DNA of 64,000 nucleotides, from NCBI RefSeq assembly GCF_011397635.1, contig NC_064773.1, forward strand, positions 6,158,782 to 6,222,781, written 5' to 3'. The stretch comes from Epinephelus fuscoguttatus (Eukaryota > Chordata > Actinopteri > Perciformes > Serranidae). The notes under the pieces were generated by a model. That model saw nothing but the letters and a program-made list of their open reading frames with translations. It had not been told where the DNA came from and did no database searches. Positions 12,045 to 22,381 of this stretch are shown here, one piece after another. Position 1 is the first letter of the stretch, and each line of letters begins with the position of its first letter. The position numbers and the translations under genes are program-made.

Positions 12045-13197
12045 ACCCAAGAGAGCAGTTGTGTTTTGCCAACCAGGAGGGCACTTTAGCACACGTTTTG
12101 GCTCCAAAGAGGGCACTTTAGCATGCTTTTTGGCTTCCAAGAGGGCACTTTAGCACGCTTTTTGGCTTCCAAGAGGGCACTTTAGCACACGTTTTGGCTC
12201 CAAAGAGGGCACTTTAGCGTGCTTTTTAGCTCCCAAGAGGGCACTTTAGCACACGTTTTGGCTCCCAAGAGGGCACTTTAGCATGCTTTTTGGCTCCAAA
12301 GAGGGCACTTTAGCGTGCTTTTTACCTCCCAAGAGGGCACTTTAGCACACGTTTTGGCTCCCAAGAGGGCACTTTAGCGTGCTTTTTAGCTCCCAAGAGG
12401 GCACTTTAGCACACGTTTTGGCTCCCAAGAGGGCACTTTAGCATGCTTTTTGGCTTCCAAGAGGGCACTTTAGCACGCTTTTTGGCTTCCAAGAGGGCAC
12501 TTTAGCACGCTTCCAAGAGGGCACTTTAGCACGCTTTTTGGCTTCCAAGAGGGCACTTTAGCGTGCTTTTTAGCTCCCAAGAGGGCACTTTAGCACACTT
12601 TTTGGCTCCAAAGAGGGCACTTTAGCGCTCGTTTTGGCTCCAAAGAGGGCACTTTAGCATGCTTTTTGGCTCCCAAGAGGGCACTTTAGCACGCTTTTTG
12701 GCTCCCAAGAGGGCACTTTAACACACGTTTTGGCTCCAAAGAGGGCACTTTAGCATGCTTTTTGGCTCCAAAGAGGGCGCTTTAGCACGCTTTTTGGCTC
12801 CCAAGAGGGCACTTTAGCATGCTTTTTGGCTCCAAAGAGGGCACTTTAGCATGCTTTTTGGCTCCCAAGAGGGCACTTTAGCATGCTTTTTGGCTCCCAA
12901 GAGGGCACTTTAGCACACGTTTTGGCTCCCAAGAGGGCACTTTAGCGTGCTTTTTAGCTCCCAAGAGGGCACTTTAGCACACTTTTTGGCTCCAAAGAGG
13001 GCACTTTAGCGCTCGTTTTGGCTCCAAAGAGGGCATTTTAGTGTGCGTTTTGGCTCCCAAGAGGGCACTTTAGCGTGCGTTTTGGCTCCCAAGAGGACAC
13101 TTTAGCACGCGTTCTGGTTCCAGAGAGGGAACTTTAGCACACGTTTTGGCTCCAAAGAGGACACTTTAGCGCGCATTTTGGCTCCAAAGAGAACACT
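12045..13197. repeat. Minisatellite, 32-bp unit, about 36 copies
   Basis: Tandem units read approximately gagggcactttagcac followed by gctttttggctcccaa. The distance between successive gaggg blocks is 32 bp (for example 12,077 to 12,109). Variants alternate between agcacacgttttggct and agcatgctttttggct forms, and the last units (13,080-13,197) are the most diverged. An isolated diverged unit lies upstream near 11,603, and the block cagtgtgaatttcata occurs on both sides of the array (about 11,431 and 13,238). Confidence 0.97.
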
Positions 13198-15819
13198 GTC
13201 CACCTTTAAATTCCTGTTAAGACACTTTGAGAACTGACAGTGTGAATTTCATACACTCACCTGTTCCAAGAAAGGAGAGGATGCAGTTCTCGGCAGTAGT
13301 AATAGCAGAGGGGAGCAAAGGGCGCAACCTAACATTGGGTAAATTGTAACATGGACTTTTTATGTTGTTACACAGGGTCGATCCTGTTTTGCTTCCAGCC
13401 AGTTGACCACAATACCACTGAGCAATGACCTGCAAAATTCCACAGAGATTGGACATTTTTCAGTGGAGTTCAGTAACATAGGAATGTTTTCAGCCGACAT
13501 AAGCAAATTTCTTTGTCATACTTGTTTTTTGATGACTGAGCTGTCTGTGTAAGTCACTGAATCCAATCATACATCATCCTAATACTGTCTTGTTGCCTTA
13601 AACATAGCACCATCTTGATCTATGTTACCAACTCCCAGCAAGTGTTATCTAGGCTTGATCAGATTTCCACACAGCAGGGTTAGTTGCAACATGGTGCATT
13701 TTCTCTTGTCCTTAATTAAATGAGATATACTTTGTATTTTTAATTTGTCAGGTATCTTATTGACACATAGTTTCACAGTCTTGTTGATATTCATACATTC
13801 AAAACTCGTAAATTGACATGTAAATCTAGGTTAATCTATGGGTCCAACCATTGAATGTGGATGATAGACTAGCAGCTGGATGGATACCTATTCTTTCTCT
13901 GATATAGATGGAGACCTATAGTATATAGATAGAATTGTATTGAATTAATTATGTATAGACTTTTCCAGCAAGTGTTACCACTAATCCCCTCATTTTAGAT
14001 CATTGATGAACCACGAAAGAAGATTGTATTGTTACAGTGTCTGGTTGTGTCAGGGTTTATGCTGTGCACGCTCCTACCAGGTGCAGCACAACTTGGCGTA
14101 ACAGGTGTTTTTCAGAAGAAGAAGAAGCCGTTGCCATGTTGTTTACAGCTCCGGATATGTGGGGAAGATGGAGCGTCCCCGGACGTGGGGAGAAATGTAT
14201 GTTTGAACATTTCGTGTTAATAATAAACAAATGTATTTGAGTTCTATAGCTATGTCAATGTGACTTTAACCTGACATTACTTGACGGAAGTGGTAAAGTT
14301 TGATTGCTGATGTAATTATTTAGCTAACTGACAAAATGTGTTTTATATTTTTGTCCTCTTGATCCTTGCTGATGCATCATGTTGAAGAGTTTGAGCTCTG
14401 CAGACATCAGGATATGAAAATTACACTCATGTTTATCTGCGTTGGTTTATACCCTGATGTCTATTCTGTACCTATATTCTACACTGTGATGTGGCTTAAT
14501 GAAAAGAGCAACAAAAAAAATCAAGTCACTAAATATTCTTAAATTACTTTATTGTGCCTTTAAATGTTTAGTCAACATAACAGTTATTAGTTCATGTTGG
14601 TTCTCTTTGCAGCATCATAAAATCCAACTTAAGGAGCTGTGTGATCAGTGAACAGTCTGATCAGTATTGTCATTTAAATTAGTATTCAATAAATCATGGT
14701 ATATTGTGCAACCTTATCAAATCTTCAAAGGATGTTTTTTCTTCGGGGTTCCTACGCAGTATGGAAAATTGTCTAATTTGATTTCAATAATTTTCAGGCC
14801 AGGCTTAGTATGGAAAAAAGAAAAGAGTATATAAAAATATCTGTGTTTTCAGCCCATTGTCCCTGTTCTGTTCTCTAAAATATGAAATTTCTAAAGATAA
14901 ATTGATCATGCAAGCAGAGTGTTTTTCATGGTGTTTGAAGCAGGCAGCCAGTGTGGCCAAGATGTTTACCACTGAATAAAAGATTGCAGGCCACAGCAAG
15001 CTTGATGTCGTCGAAAACAAGGCAAGAAATATGCTTGTAATTTATTGTACAGTGCTGCCTCAACATCTGAACGTTGCAGCTTTGCCCCCAGTGCCTTATA
15101 ACTGAGCCTAAAAATCTATAGAGTTTCAAAGTCTCGAAATTTGGATCTGAAGCCTAGAGCTTATTCAGTATTCTGATACAGATGAGGCATTAGTATAGTC
15201 TGTTAGTTATGACAGAGTAGCACCACTGGCCAGTTAAATCACTCCATCCCTAAAAAATTAAAACAGCACAAGGCAATGCCAGTGATACTTTTTTTTTGTT
15301 TTGTGTGTTATCTACCCTTTTGCGGGACACACCAGCAGAGGATGCTCAAGGGATCCTGGAGCAACACACCATGGCAGAGTCAACCAGAACGGGAAGGACT
15401 ACAGAACCCACCAAAAGACTGATATCATCATAGAGGGAGTGGAGGTGTGGTACAAACCTAAGATAATAACCTAAGGTGTTGCCTAGCTTCTAGAGTTGAT
15501 GTATGTACTCAACCTGGCATCCAAAACCATTTGGTTTCACTTTTGAATTGTTCCACAAATATGTGATATTCTGGGCCATAGAATTTCTCAGGCTCGGCTA
15601 ATGGTGCAAGATAATTAACTGCTTTATGTGAAAGCAAAGTGACATTTAATATTGGGCTGTCATCCCTGATCTGCCTCTGCACAAATCCTATGAAAAGTTG
15701 TCAACAACGAATACCCTTACCTAACCCTCATATGCAATTTTTTCTATTGACTCAAAAGCTCTGTGTTGTTGATGAGACTGTTTGAAAAAAAGATATTTGT
15801 TGATAACTGTTGTAGTCAA
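13198..15819. other. No gene seen
   Basis: AT-rich intergenic sequence. None of the small frames (for example at 14,029-14,220) shows a recognisable protein family or a convincing exon context. Confidence 0.4.
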
Positions 15820-16151
15820 GGGCGGCACGGTGGTGTGGTGGTTAGCACTCTCGCCTCACAGCAAGAGGGTTGCCGGTTCGATGGGGGTGTGGGAGCCCTT
15901 CTGTGCGGAGTTTGCATGTTCTCCCCGTGTCAGCGTGGGTTCTCGCCGGGCACTCCAGCTTCCTCCCACAGTCCAAAGACATGCAGATTGGGTTAATTGG
16001 TTACTCTAAATTGTCCATAGGTGTGAATGTGAGCGTGAGTGGTTGTTTGTCTCTATGTGTCAGCCCTGTGATAGTCTGGTGACCTGTCCAGGGTGTACCC
16101 TGCCTCTCGCCAGCCCCCCCGCGACCCTCAATGAATGAATAAATGAATGAA
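15820..16151 (+). mobile_element. Full-length tRNA-derived SINE (family i) with target-site duplication
   Basis: The head gggcggcacggtggtgtggt continues into an A-box-like ggtggttagcactc and a B-box-like ccggttcgat, marking a tRNA-derived Pol III promoter. The body (cttcctcccacagtccaaag) and the L2-like 3' part (gtgatagtctggtgacctgt) end in an ATGA-type tail. A perfect 12-bp direct repeat, tgttgtagtcaa, flanks the element (15,808-15,819 and 16,152-16,163), showing insertion by target-primed reverse transcription. Truncated relatives lie at about 5,545, 51,245 and 60,590. Confidence 0.93.
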
Positions 16152-16222
16152 TGTTGTAGTCAATGTCATAACAAGTTAAAAAAAATCATAAAATAGTAAG
16201 TGACAAACAGTCTCGTTAGGTA

Positions 16223-19200
16223 TGCCATAAAAAGTCATAGTATAGCATGTCGAAAAAAGGGATAAAAAAGTCATAGTATAGCATGTCGAAAAAAGTGATT
16301 AAAAAGTCATAGTATAGCATGTCGAAAAAAGGGATAAAAAAGTCATAGTATAGCATGTTGAAAAAGGTGATAAAAAAGTCATAGTATAGCATGTTGAAAA
16401 AAGTGATTAAAAAGTCATAGTATAGCATGTCGAAAAAAGTGATTAAAGTCATAGTATAGCATGTCAAAAAAGTGATAAAAAGTCATAGTATAGCATGTTG
16501 AAAAAAGTGATTAAAAAGTCATAGTATAGCATGTCGAAAAAGTGATTAAAAAGTCATAGTATAGCATGTCGAAAAAAGGTGATAAAAAAAGTCATAGTAT
16601 AGTATGTCGAAAAAAGTCATAGTATAGCATGTCGAAAAAAGTGATTAAAAAGTCATAATATAGCATATTGAAAAAGGTGATAAAAAAGTCATAGTGTAGC
16701 ATGTTGAAAAAAGGTGATAAAAAAGTCATAGTATAGTATGTCGAAAAAAGTCATAGTATAGCATGTCGAAAAAAGTGATTAAAAAGTCATAGTATAGCAT
16801 GTCGAAAAAAGTGATTAAAAAGTCATAGTATAGCATGTTGAAAAAAGGTGATTAAAAAGTCATAGTATAGCATATTGAAAAAGGTGATAAAAAAGTCATA
16901 GTATAGCATGTTGAAAAAAGGTGATAAAAAAGTCATAGTATAGCATGTTGAAAAAAGTCAGTTTAGCATGTCGAAAAAAGTGATAAAACAGTCATTGTAT
17001 AGCATGCCGAACATAGTGATTCTATAGTTATAGCATGTTGAAAAAAGGTGATAAAAAGTCATAGTATAGCATGTCGAAAAAAGTGATAAAAAAGTCATAG
17101 CATGTGGAAATAAGAAGATAAAAATGTCATAGTATAGCATGTTGAAAAAAGGTGATTAAAAAGTCATAGTATAGCATGTCGAAAAAAGTGATTAAAAAGT
17201 CATAGTATAGCATGTCGAAAAAAGTCATAGTATAGCATGTCGAAAAAAGTGATTAAAAAGTCATAGTATAGCATGTCGAAAAAAGTGATTAAAAAGTCAT
17301 AGTATAGCATGTTGAAAAAAGGTGATTAAAAAGTCATAGTATAGCATGTCGAAAAAAGTGATTAAAAAGTCATAGTATAGCATGTCGAAAAAGTGATTAA
17401 AAAGTCATAGTATAGCATGTCGAAAAAAGGTGATAAAAAAAGTCATAGTATAGTATGTCGAAAAAAAGTGATTAAAGTCATAGTATAGCATGTCGAAAAA
17501 GTGATTAAAAAGTCATAGTATAGCATGTCGAAAAAGGTGATAAAAAAAGTCATAGTATAGCATGTCGAAAAAAGTCAGTTTAGCATGTTGAAAAAAGTGA
17601 TTAAAAAGTCATAGTATAGCATGTCGAAAAAGTGATTAAAAAGTCATAGTATAGCATGTCGAAAAAAGGTGATAAAAAAAAGTCATAGTATAGTATGTCG
17701 AAAAAAGTGATTAAAAAGTCATAGTATAGCATATTGAAAAAGGTGATAAAAAAGTCATAGTGTAGCATATTGAAAAAGGTGATAAAAAAGTCATAGTATA
17801 GTATGTCGAAAAAAGTCATAGTATAGCATGTCGAAAAAAGTGATTAAAAAGTCATAGTATAGCATGTCGAAAAAAGTGATTAAAAAGTCATAGTATAGCA
17901 TGTTGAAAAAAGGTGATTAAAAAGTCATAGTATAGCATGTTGAAAAAAGGTGATAAAAAAGTCATAGTATAGCATGTTGAAAAAAGTCAGTTTAGCATGT
18001 CGAAAAAAGTGATAAAAAAGTCATAGTATAGCATGTCGAAAAAAGTGATTAAAACGTCATACCATGTTGAAAAAAGGTGATAAAAAGTCATAGTATAGCA
18101 TGTCGAAAAAAGTGATTAAAAAGTCATAGTAGAGTATGTCGAAAAAGTCATAGTATAGTACGTCGAAACAGTCAGTTTAGCATGTTGAAAAAAGTGATTA
18201 AAAAGTCATAGTATAGCATGTCGAAAAAGTGATTAAAAAGTCATAGTATAGCATGTCGAAAAAAGGTGATAAAAAAAGTCATAGTATAGTATGTCGAAAA
18301 AAGTGATTAAAAAGTCATAGTATAGCATATTGAAAAAGGTGATAAAAAAGTCACAGTATAGTATGTCGAAAAAAGTGATTAAAAAGTCATAGTGTAGCAT
18401 GTTGAAAAAAGGTGATAAAAAAGTCATAGTATAGTATGTCGAAAAAAGTCATAGTATAGCATGTCGAAAAAAGTGATTAAAAAGTCATAGTATAGCATGT
18501 CGAAAAAAGTGATTAAAAAGTCATAGTATAGCATGTTGAAAAAAGGTGATTAAAAAGTCATAGTATAGCATATTGAAAAAGGTGATAAAAAAGTCATAGT
18601 ATAGCATGTTGAAAAAAGGTGATAAAAAAGTCATAGTATAGCATGTTGAAAAAAGTCAGTTTAGCATGTCGAAAAAAGTGATAAAAAAGTCATAGTATAG
18701 CATGTCGAAAAAAGTGATTAAAAAGTCATAGCATGTTGAAAAAAGGTGATAAAAAGTCATAGTATAGCATGTCGAAAAAAGTGATTAAAAAGTCATAGTA
18801 TAGCATATTGAAAAAGGTGATAAAAAAGTCATAGTATAGCATGTCGAAAAAAGGTGATAAAAAAAGTCATAGTATAGTATGTCGAAAAAAGTCATAGTAT
18901 AGCATGTCGAAAAAAGTGATTAAAAAGTCATAGTATAGCATGTTGAAAAAAGGTGATTAAAAAGTCATAGTATAGCATATTGAAAAAGGTGATAAAAAAG
19001 TCATAGTATAGCATGTTGAAAAAAGGTGATAAAAAAGTCATAGTATAGCATGTTGAAAAAAGGTGATAAAAAAGTCATAGTATAGCATGTTGAAAAAAGT
19101 CAGTTTAGCATGTCGAAAAAAGTGATAAAAAAGTCATAGTATAGCATGTCGAAAAAAGTGATTAAAAAGTAATAGCATGTTGAAAAAAGGTGATAAAAAG

Positions 19201-21402
19201 TCATAGTATAGCATGTCGAAAAAAGTGATAAAAAAGTCATAGCATGTTGAAAAAAGGTGATAAAAAAGTCATAGTATAGCATGCCGAAAAAAGTGATTAA
19301 AAAGTCATAGTATAGCATGTCGAAAAAAGTGATTAAAAAGTCATAGTATAGCATGTCGAAAAAAGTCATAGTATAGCATGTCGAAAAAAGTGATTAAAAA
19401 GTCATAGTATAGCATGTCGAAAAAAGTGATTAAAAAGTCATAGTATAGCATGTTGAAAAAAGTGATTAAAAAGTCATAGTATAGCATGTCGAAAAAAGTG
19501 ATTAAAAAGTCATAGTATAGCATGTTGAAAAAAGGTGATTAAAAAGTCATAGTATAGCATGTCGAAAAAAGTGATTAAAAAGTCATAGTATAGCATGTCG
19601 AAAAAGTGATTAAAAAGTCATAGTATAGCATGTCGAAAAAAGGTGATAAAAAAAGTCATAGTATAGTATGTCGAAAAAAGTCATAGTATAGCATGTCGAA
19701 AAAAGTCAGTTTAGCATGTTGAAAAAAGTGATTAAAAAGTCATAGTATAGCATGTCGAAAAAGTGATTAAAAAGTCATAGTATAGCATGTCGAAAAAAGG
19801 TGATAAAAAAAAGTCATAGTATAGTATGTCGAAAAAAGTGATTAAAAAGTCATGGTATAGCATATTGAAAAAGGTGATAAAAAAGTCATAGTGTAGCATG
19901 TTGAAAAAAGGTGATAAAAAAGTCATAGTATAGTATGTTGAAAAAAGTCATAGTATAGCATGTCGAAAAAAGTGATTAAAAAGTCATAGTATAGCATGTC
20001 GAAAAAAGTGATTAAAAAGTCATAGTATAGCATGTCGAAAAAAGTGATAAAAAAGTCATAGTATAGCATGTTGAAAAAAGGTGATAAAAAAGTCATAGTA
20101 TAGCATGTTGAAAAAAGTCAGTTTAGCATGTCGAAAAAAGTGATAAAAAAGTCATAGTATAGCATGTCGAAAAAAGTGATTAAAAAGTCATAGCATGTTG
20201 AAAAAAGGTGATAAAAAGTCATAGTATAGCATGTCGAAAAAAGTGATTAAAAAGTCATAGTATAGTATGTCGAAAAAAGTCATAGTATAGCATGTCGAAA
20301 AAAGTCAGTTTAGCATGTTGAAAAAAGTGATTAAAAAGTCATAGTATAGCATGTCGAAAAAGTGATTAAAAAGTCATAGTATAGCATGTCGAAAAAAGGT
20401 GATAAAAAAAGTCATAGTATAGTATGTCGAAAAAAGTGATTAAAAAGTCATAGTATAGCATATTGAAAAAGGTGATTAAAAAGTCATAGTATAGCATGTC
20501 GAAAAAAGTGATTAAAAAGTCATAGTATAGCATGTTGAAAAAAGGTGATTAAAAAGTCATAGTATAGCATGTCGAAAAAAGTCATAGTATAGCATGTTGA
20601 AAAAAGTGATTAAAAAGTCATAGTATAGCATGTCGAAAAAAGTGATTAAAAAGTCATAGTATAGCATGTTGAAAAAAGGTGATTAAAAAGTCATAGTATA
20701 GCATATTGAAAAAGGTGATAAAAAAGTCATAGTATAGCATGTCGAAAAAAGTGATTAAAAAGTCATAGTATAGCATGTTGAAAAAAGTGATAAAAAAGTC
20801 ATAGTATAGCATGTTGAAAAAAGGTGATAAAAAAGTCATAGTATAGCATGCCGAAAAAGGTGATAAAAAAGTCATAGCATGTCGAAAAAGTGATAAAAAG
20901 TCATAGTATAGCATGTCGAAAAAAGTGATAAAAAAGTCATAGTATAGCATGTCGAAAAAAGTGATTAAAAAGTCATAGTATAGCATGTTGAAAAAAGGTG
21001 ATAAAAAAGTCATAGTATAGCATGTCGAAAAAAGTGATTAAAAAGTCATAGTATAGCATGTCGAAAAAAGTGATTAAAAAGTCATAGTATAGCATGTTGA
21101 AAAAAGGTGATTAAAAAGTCATAGTATAGCATGTCGAAAAAAGGTGATAAAAAAGTCATAGTATAGCATGTTGAAAAAAGGTGATAAAAAAGTCATAGTA
21201 TAGCATGTCGAAAAAAGTGATTAAAAAGTCACAGTATAGCATGTTGAAAAAAAGTGATTAAAAAGTCATAGTATAGCATGTTGAAAAAAGGTGATTAAAA
21301 AGTCATAGTATAGCATGTTGAAAAAAGTCATAGTTTAGCATGTCGAAAAAAGTGATAAAAAAGTCATAGTATAGCATGTTGAAAAACTGGATAAAAAAGT
21401 CA
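16223..21402. repeat. Satellite array 1, about 36-bp unit, 5.2 kb
   Basis: About 140 tandem units (length divided by period) have the form gtcatagtatagcatgtcg then aaaaaagtgattaaaaa. Variants include gttg and attg for gtcg, ggtgataaaaaa for gtgattaaaaa, a shortened form lacking the gtgatt half, and a gtcagtttagcatg form. The gtcagtttagcatg variant recurs in two contexts at spacings of roughly 400-1,000 bp (near 16,958, 17,573, 17,985, 18,170, 18,653, 19,098, 19,704, 20,115, 20,305), indicating higher-order structure. The array lies downstream of atp5f1c and shares its core with array 2 at 23,291. Because 36 is a multiple of three, the minus strand shows long frames repeating MLYYDFLITFFD, which I do not consider genes. 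Confidence 0.98.
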
Positions 21403-21995
21403 GACAAAATCAAGATAAGCTAGATCTTTGTTGACATTGTACAGACATACTTGTGTACCACAGCAGAACGAAATTGGGATACTCTCCACTTTGGTGCAAA
21501 AGAAGACAAAAAAAAACAAGATAAAATAAAATATATGAAGAGTAGAAGAATATATATAATCCAACATATACAAAATATACACTTAAGTGTGATCTAAAGT
21601 GCAGGTGATAAATAGATTATTGTTGGTGATGAATATATTGTTCATTGCACGTGACTCATTTTTGAAGAAAAAAGGCAGCTAGTCAGATGTGGTTTATATT
21701 TATTAGTGCTATTGCCGTTACAAAAGCTATCCCTGAGTCTATTTGTCCGTGACTTCAGTGCCCTGAATCTCCTGCCAGAGGGCAGCAGCTCAAACATCCG
21801 GTGTCCTGGGTGTGTGCAGTCTCTCAGGATGCTATGTGCTCTCTTGAGACAGCGAGTACTGTAGAGGTCCTACAGGGAGGGGAGAGGATGGCCAATGAAT
21901 TTCTGGGCAGTGTTAATGACCCTTTGTAGTGCCATCTTGTGCGCCATGGTACAGCTGGAGAGCCGCACAGAGATGCAGTATGTCAGCACACTCAA
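21403..21995 (-). mobile_element. LINE fragment (Rex/CR1-like ORF2 C-terminus)
   Basis: On the minus strand, about 21,970-21,725 reads KMALQRVINTAQKFIGHPL, a stop codon, then DLYSTRCLKRAHSILRDC and GHRMFELLPSGRRFRALKS. This is the C-terminal region of CR1/Rex-type LINE ORF2 proteins. The in-frame stop shows it is inactive. It sits at the right edge of satellite array 1, with diverged satellite units continuing on its far side (about 21,997-22,066). Confidence 0.75.
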
Positions 21996-21996
21996 T

Positions 21997-22066
21997 AGTA
22001 TCGCATGTTGAAAAACATCATAGTATATAGCATGTCAAAAAAAGTGAGAATAAGGTCATAGTACAC
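21997..22066. repeat. Diverged satellite units beyond the LINE
   Basis: Segments tcgcatgttgaaaaacatca and catagtatatagcatgtc are recognisable copies of the array 1 unit. They show that the satellite once extended to within about 200 bp of the atp5f1c polyadenylation signal. Confidence 0.8.
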
Positions 22067-22266
22067 TTACCATCTTTAGGACCCAAACAGCAGTAAAGAG
22101 ACATCATTCATTGGCTTACCTTAGAAATATTTTATTTTCATCAAGTAACACATTTGGAGGATGGATTCCATAAGACTGAAGCATCAAGATTCATAGTTCT
22201 CAGTCAACAGCAGTTATTGTGATGAAAAACACATACAGATGAAAAGCATGAAGGTTGTGTAAGAGG

Positions 22267-22272
22267 TTTATT
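22267..22272 (-). terminator. atp5f1c polyadenylation signal
   Basis: AATAAA on the minus strand lies about 110 bp past the atp5f1c stop codon. Cleavage is expected near 22,240-22,255. Confidence 0.8.
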
Positions 22273-22381
22273 TTCTCCATATATTTTACAAATAGAAGCA
22301 CATATGTTCATAGACTCTGGACAACACGTGCCTGAAGTACTTTGAAGAGCTAAAGGTAATGGAAACGAAGGTCTTGCTCGT

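Noticed and set aside
12045-13197. CRISPR-like regular repeat spacing
   Set aside because: The whole 32-bp unit is repeated without unique spacers, and the context is vertebrate. It is a minisatellite.
16216-21013. Long minus-strand ORFs repeating MLYYDFLITFFD (up to 119 codons)
   Set aside because: They arise because the 36-bp satellite unit is a multiple of three and lacks stops in one frame. They break wherever unit length changes, and there is no start, splice or signal context.
1-22000. Search for taf3 or gata3 exons expected from human synteny
   Set aside because: No PHD-finger, histone-fold or GATA zinc-finger sequence was found in any frame. The region contains only repeats and unassigned DNA.
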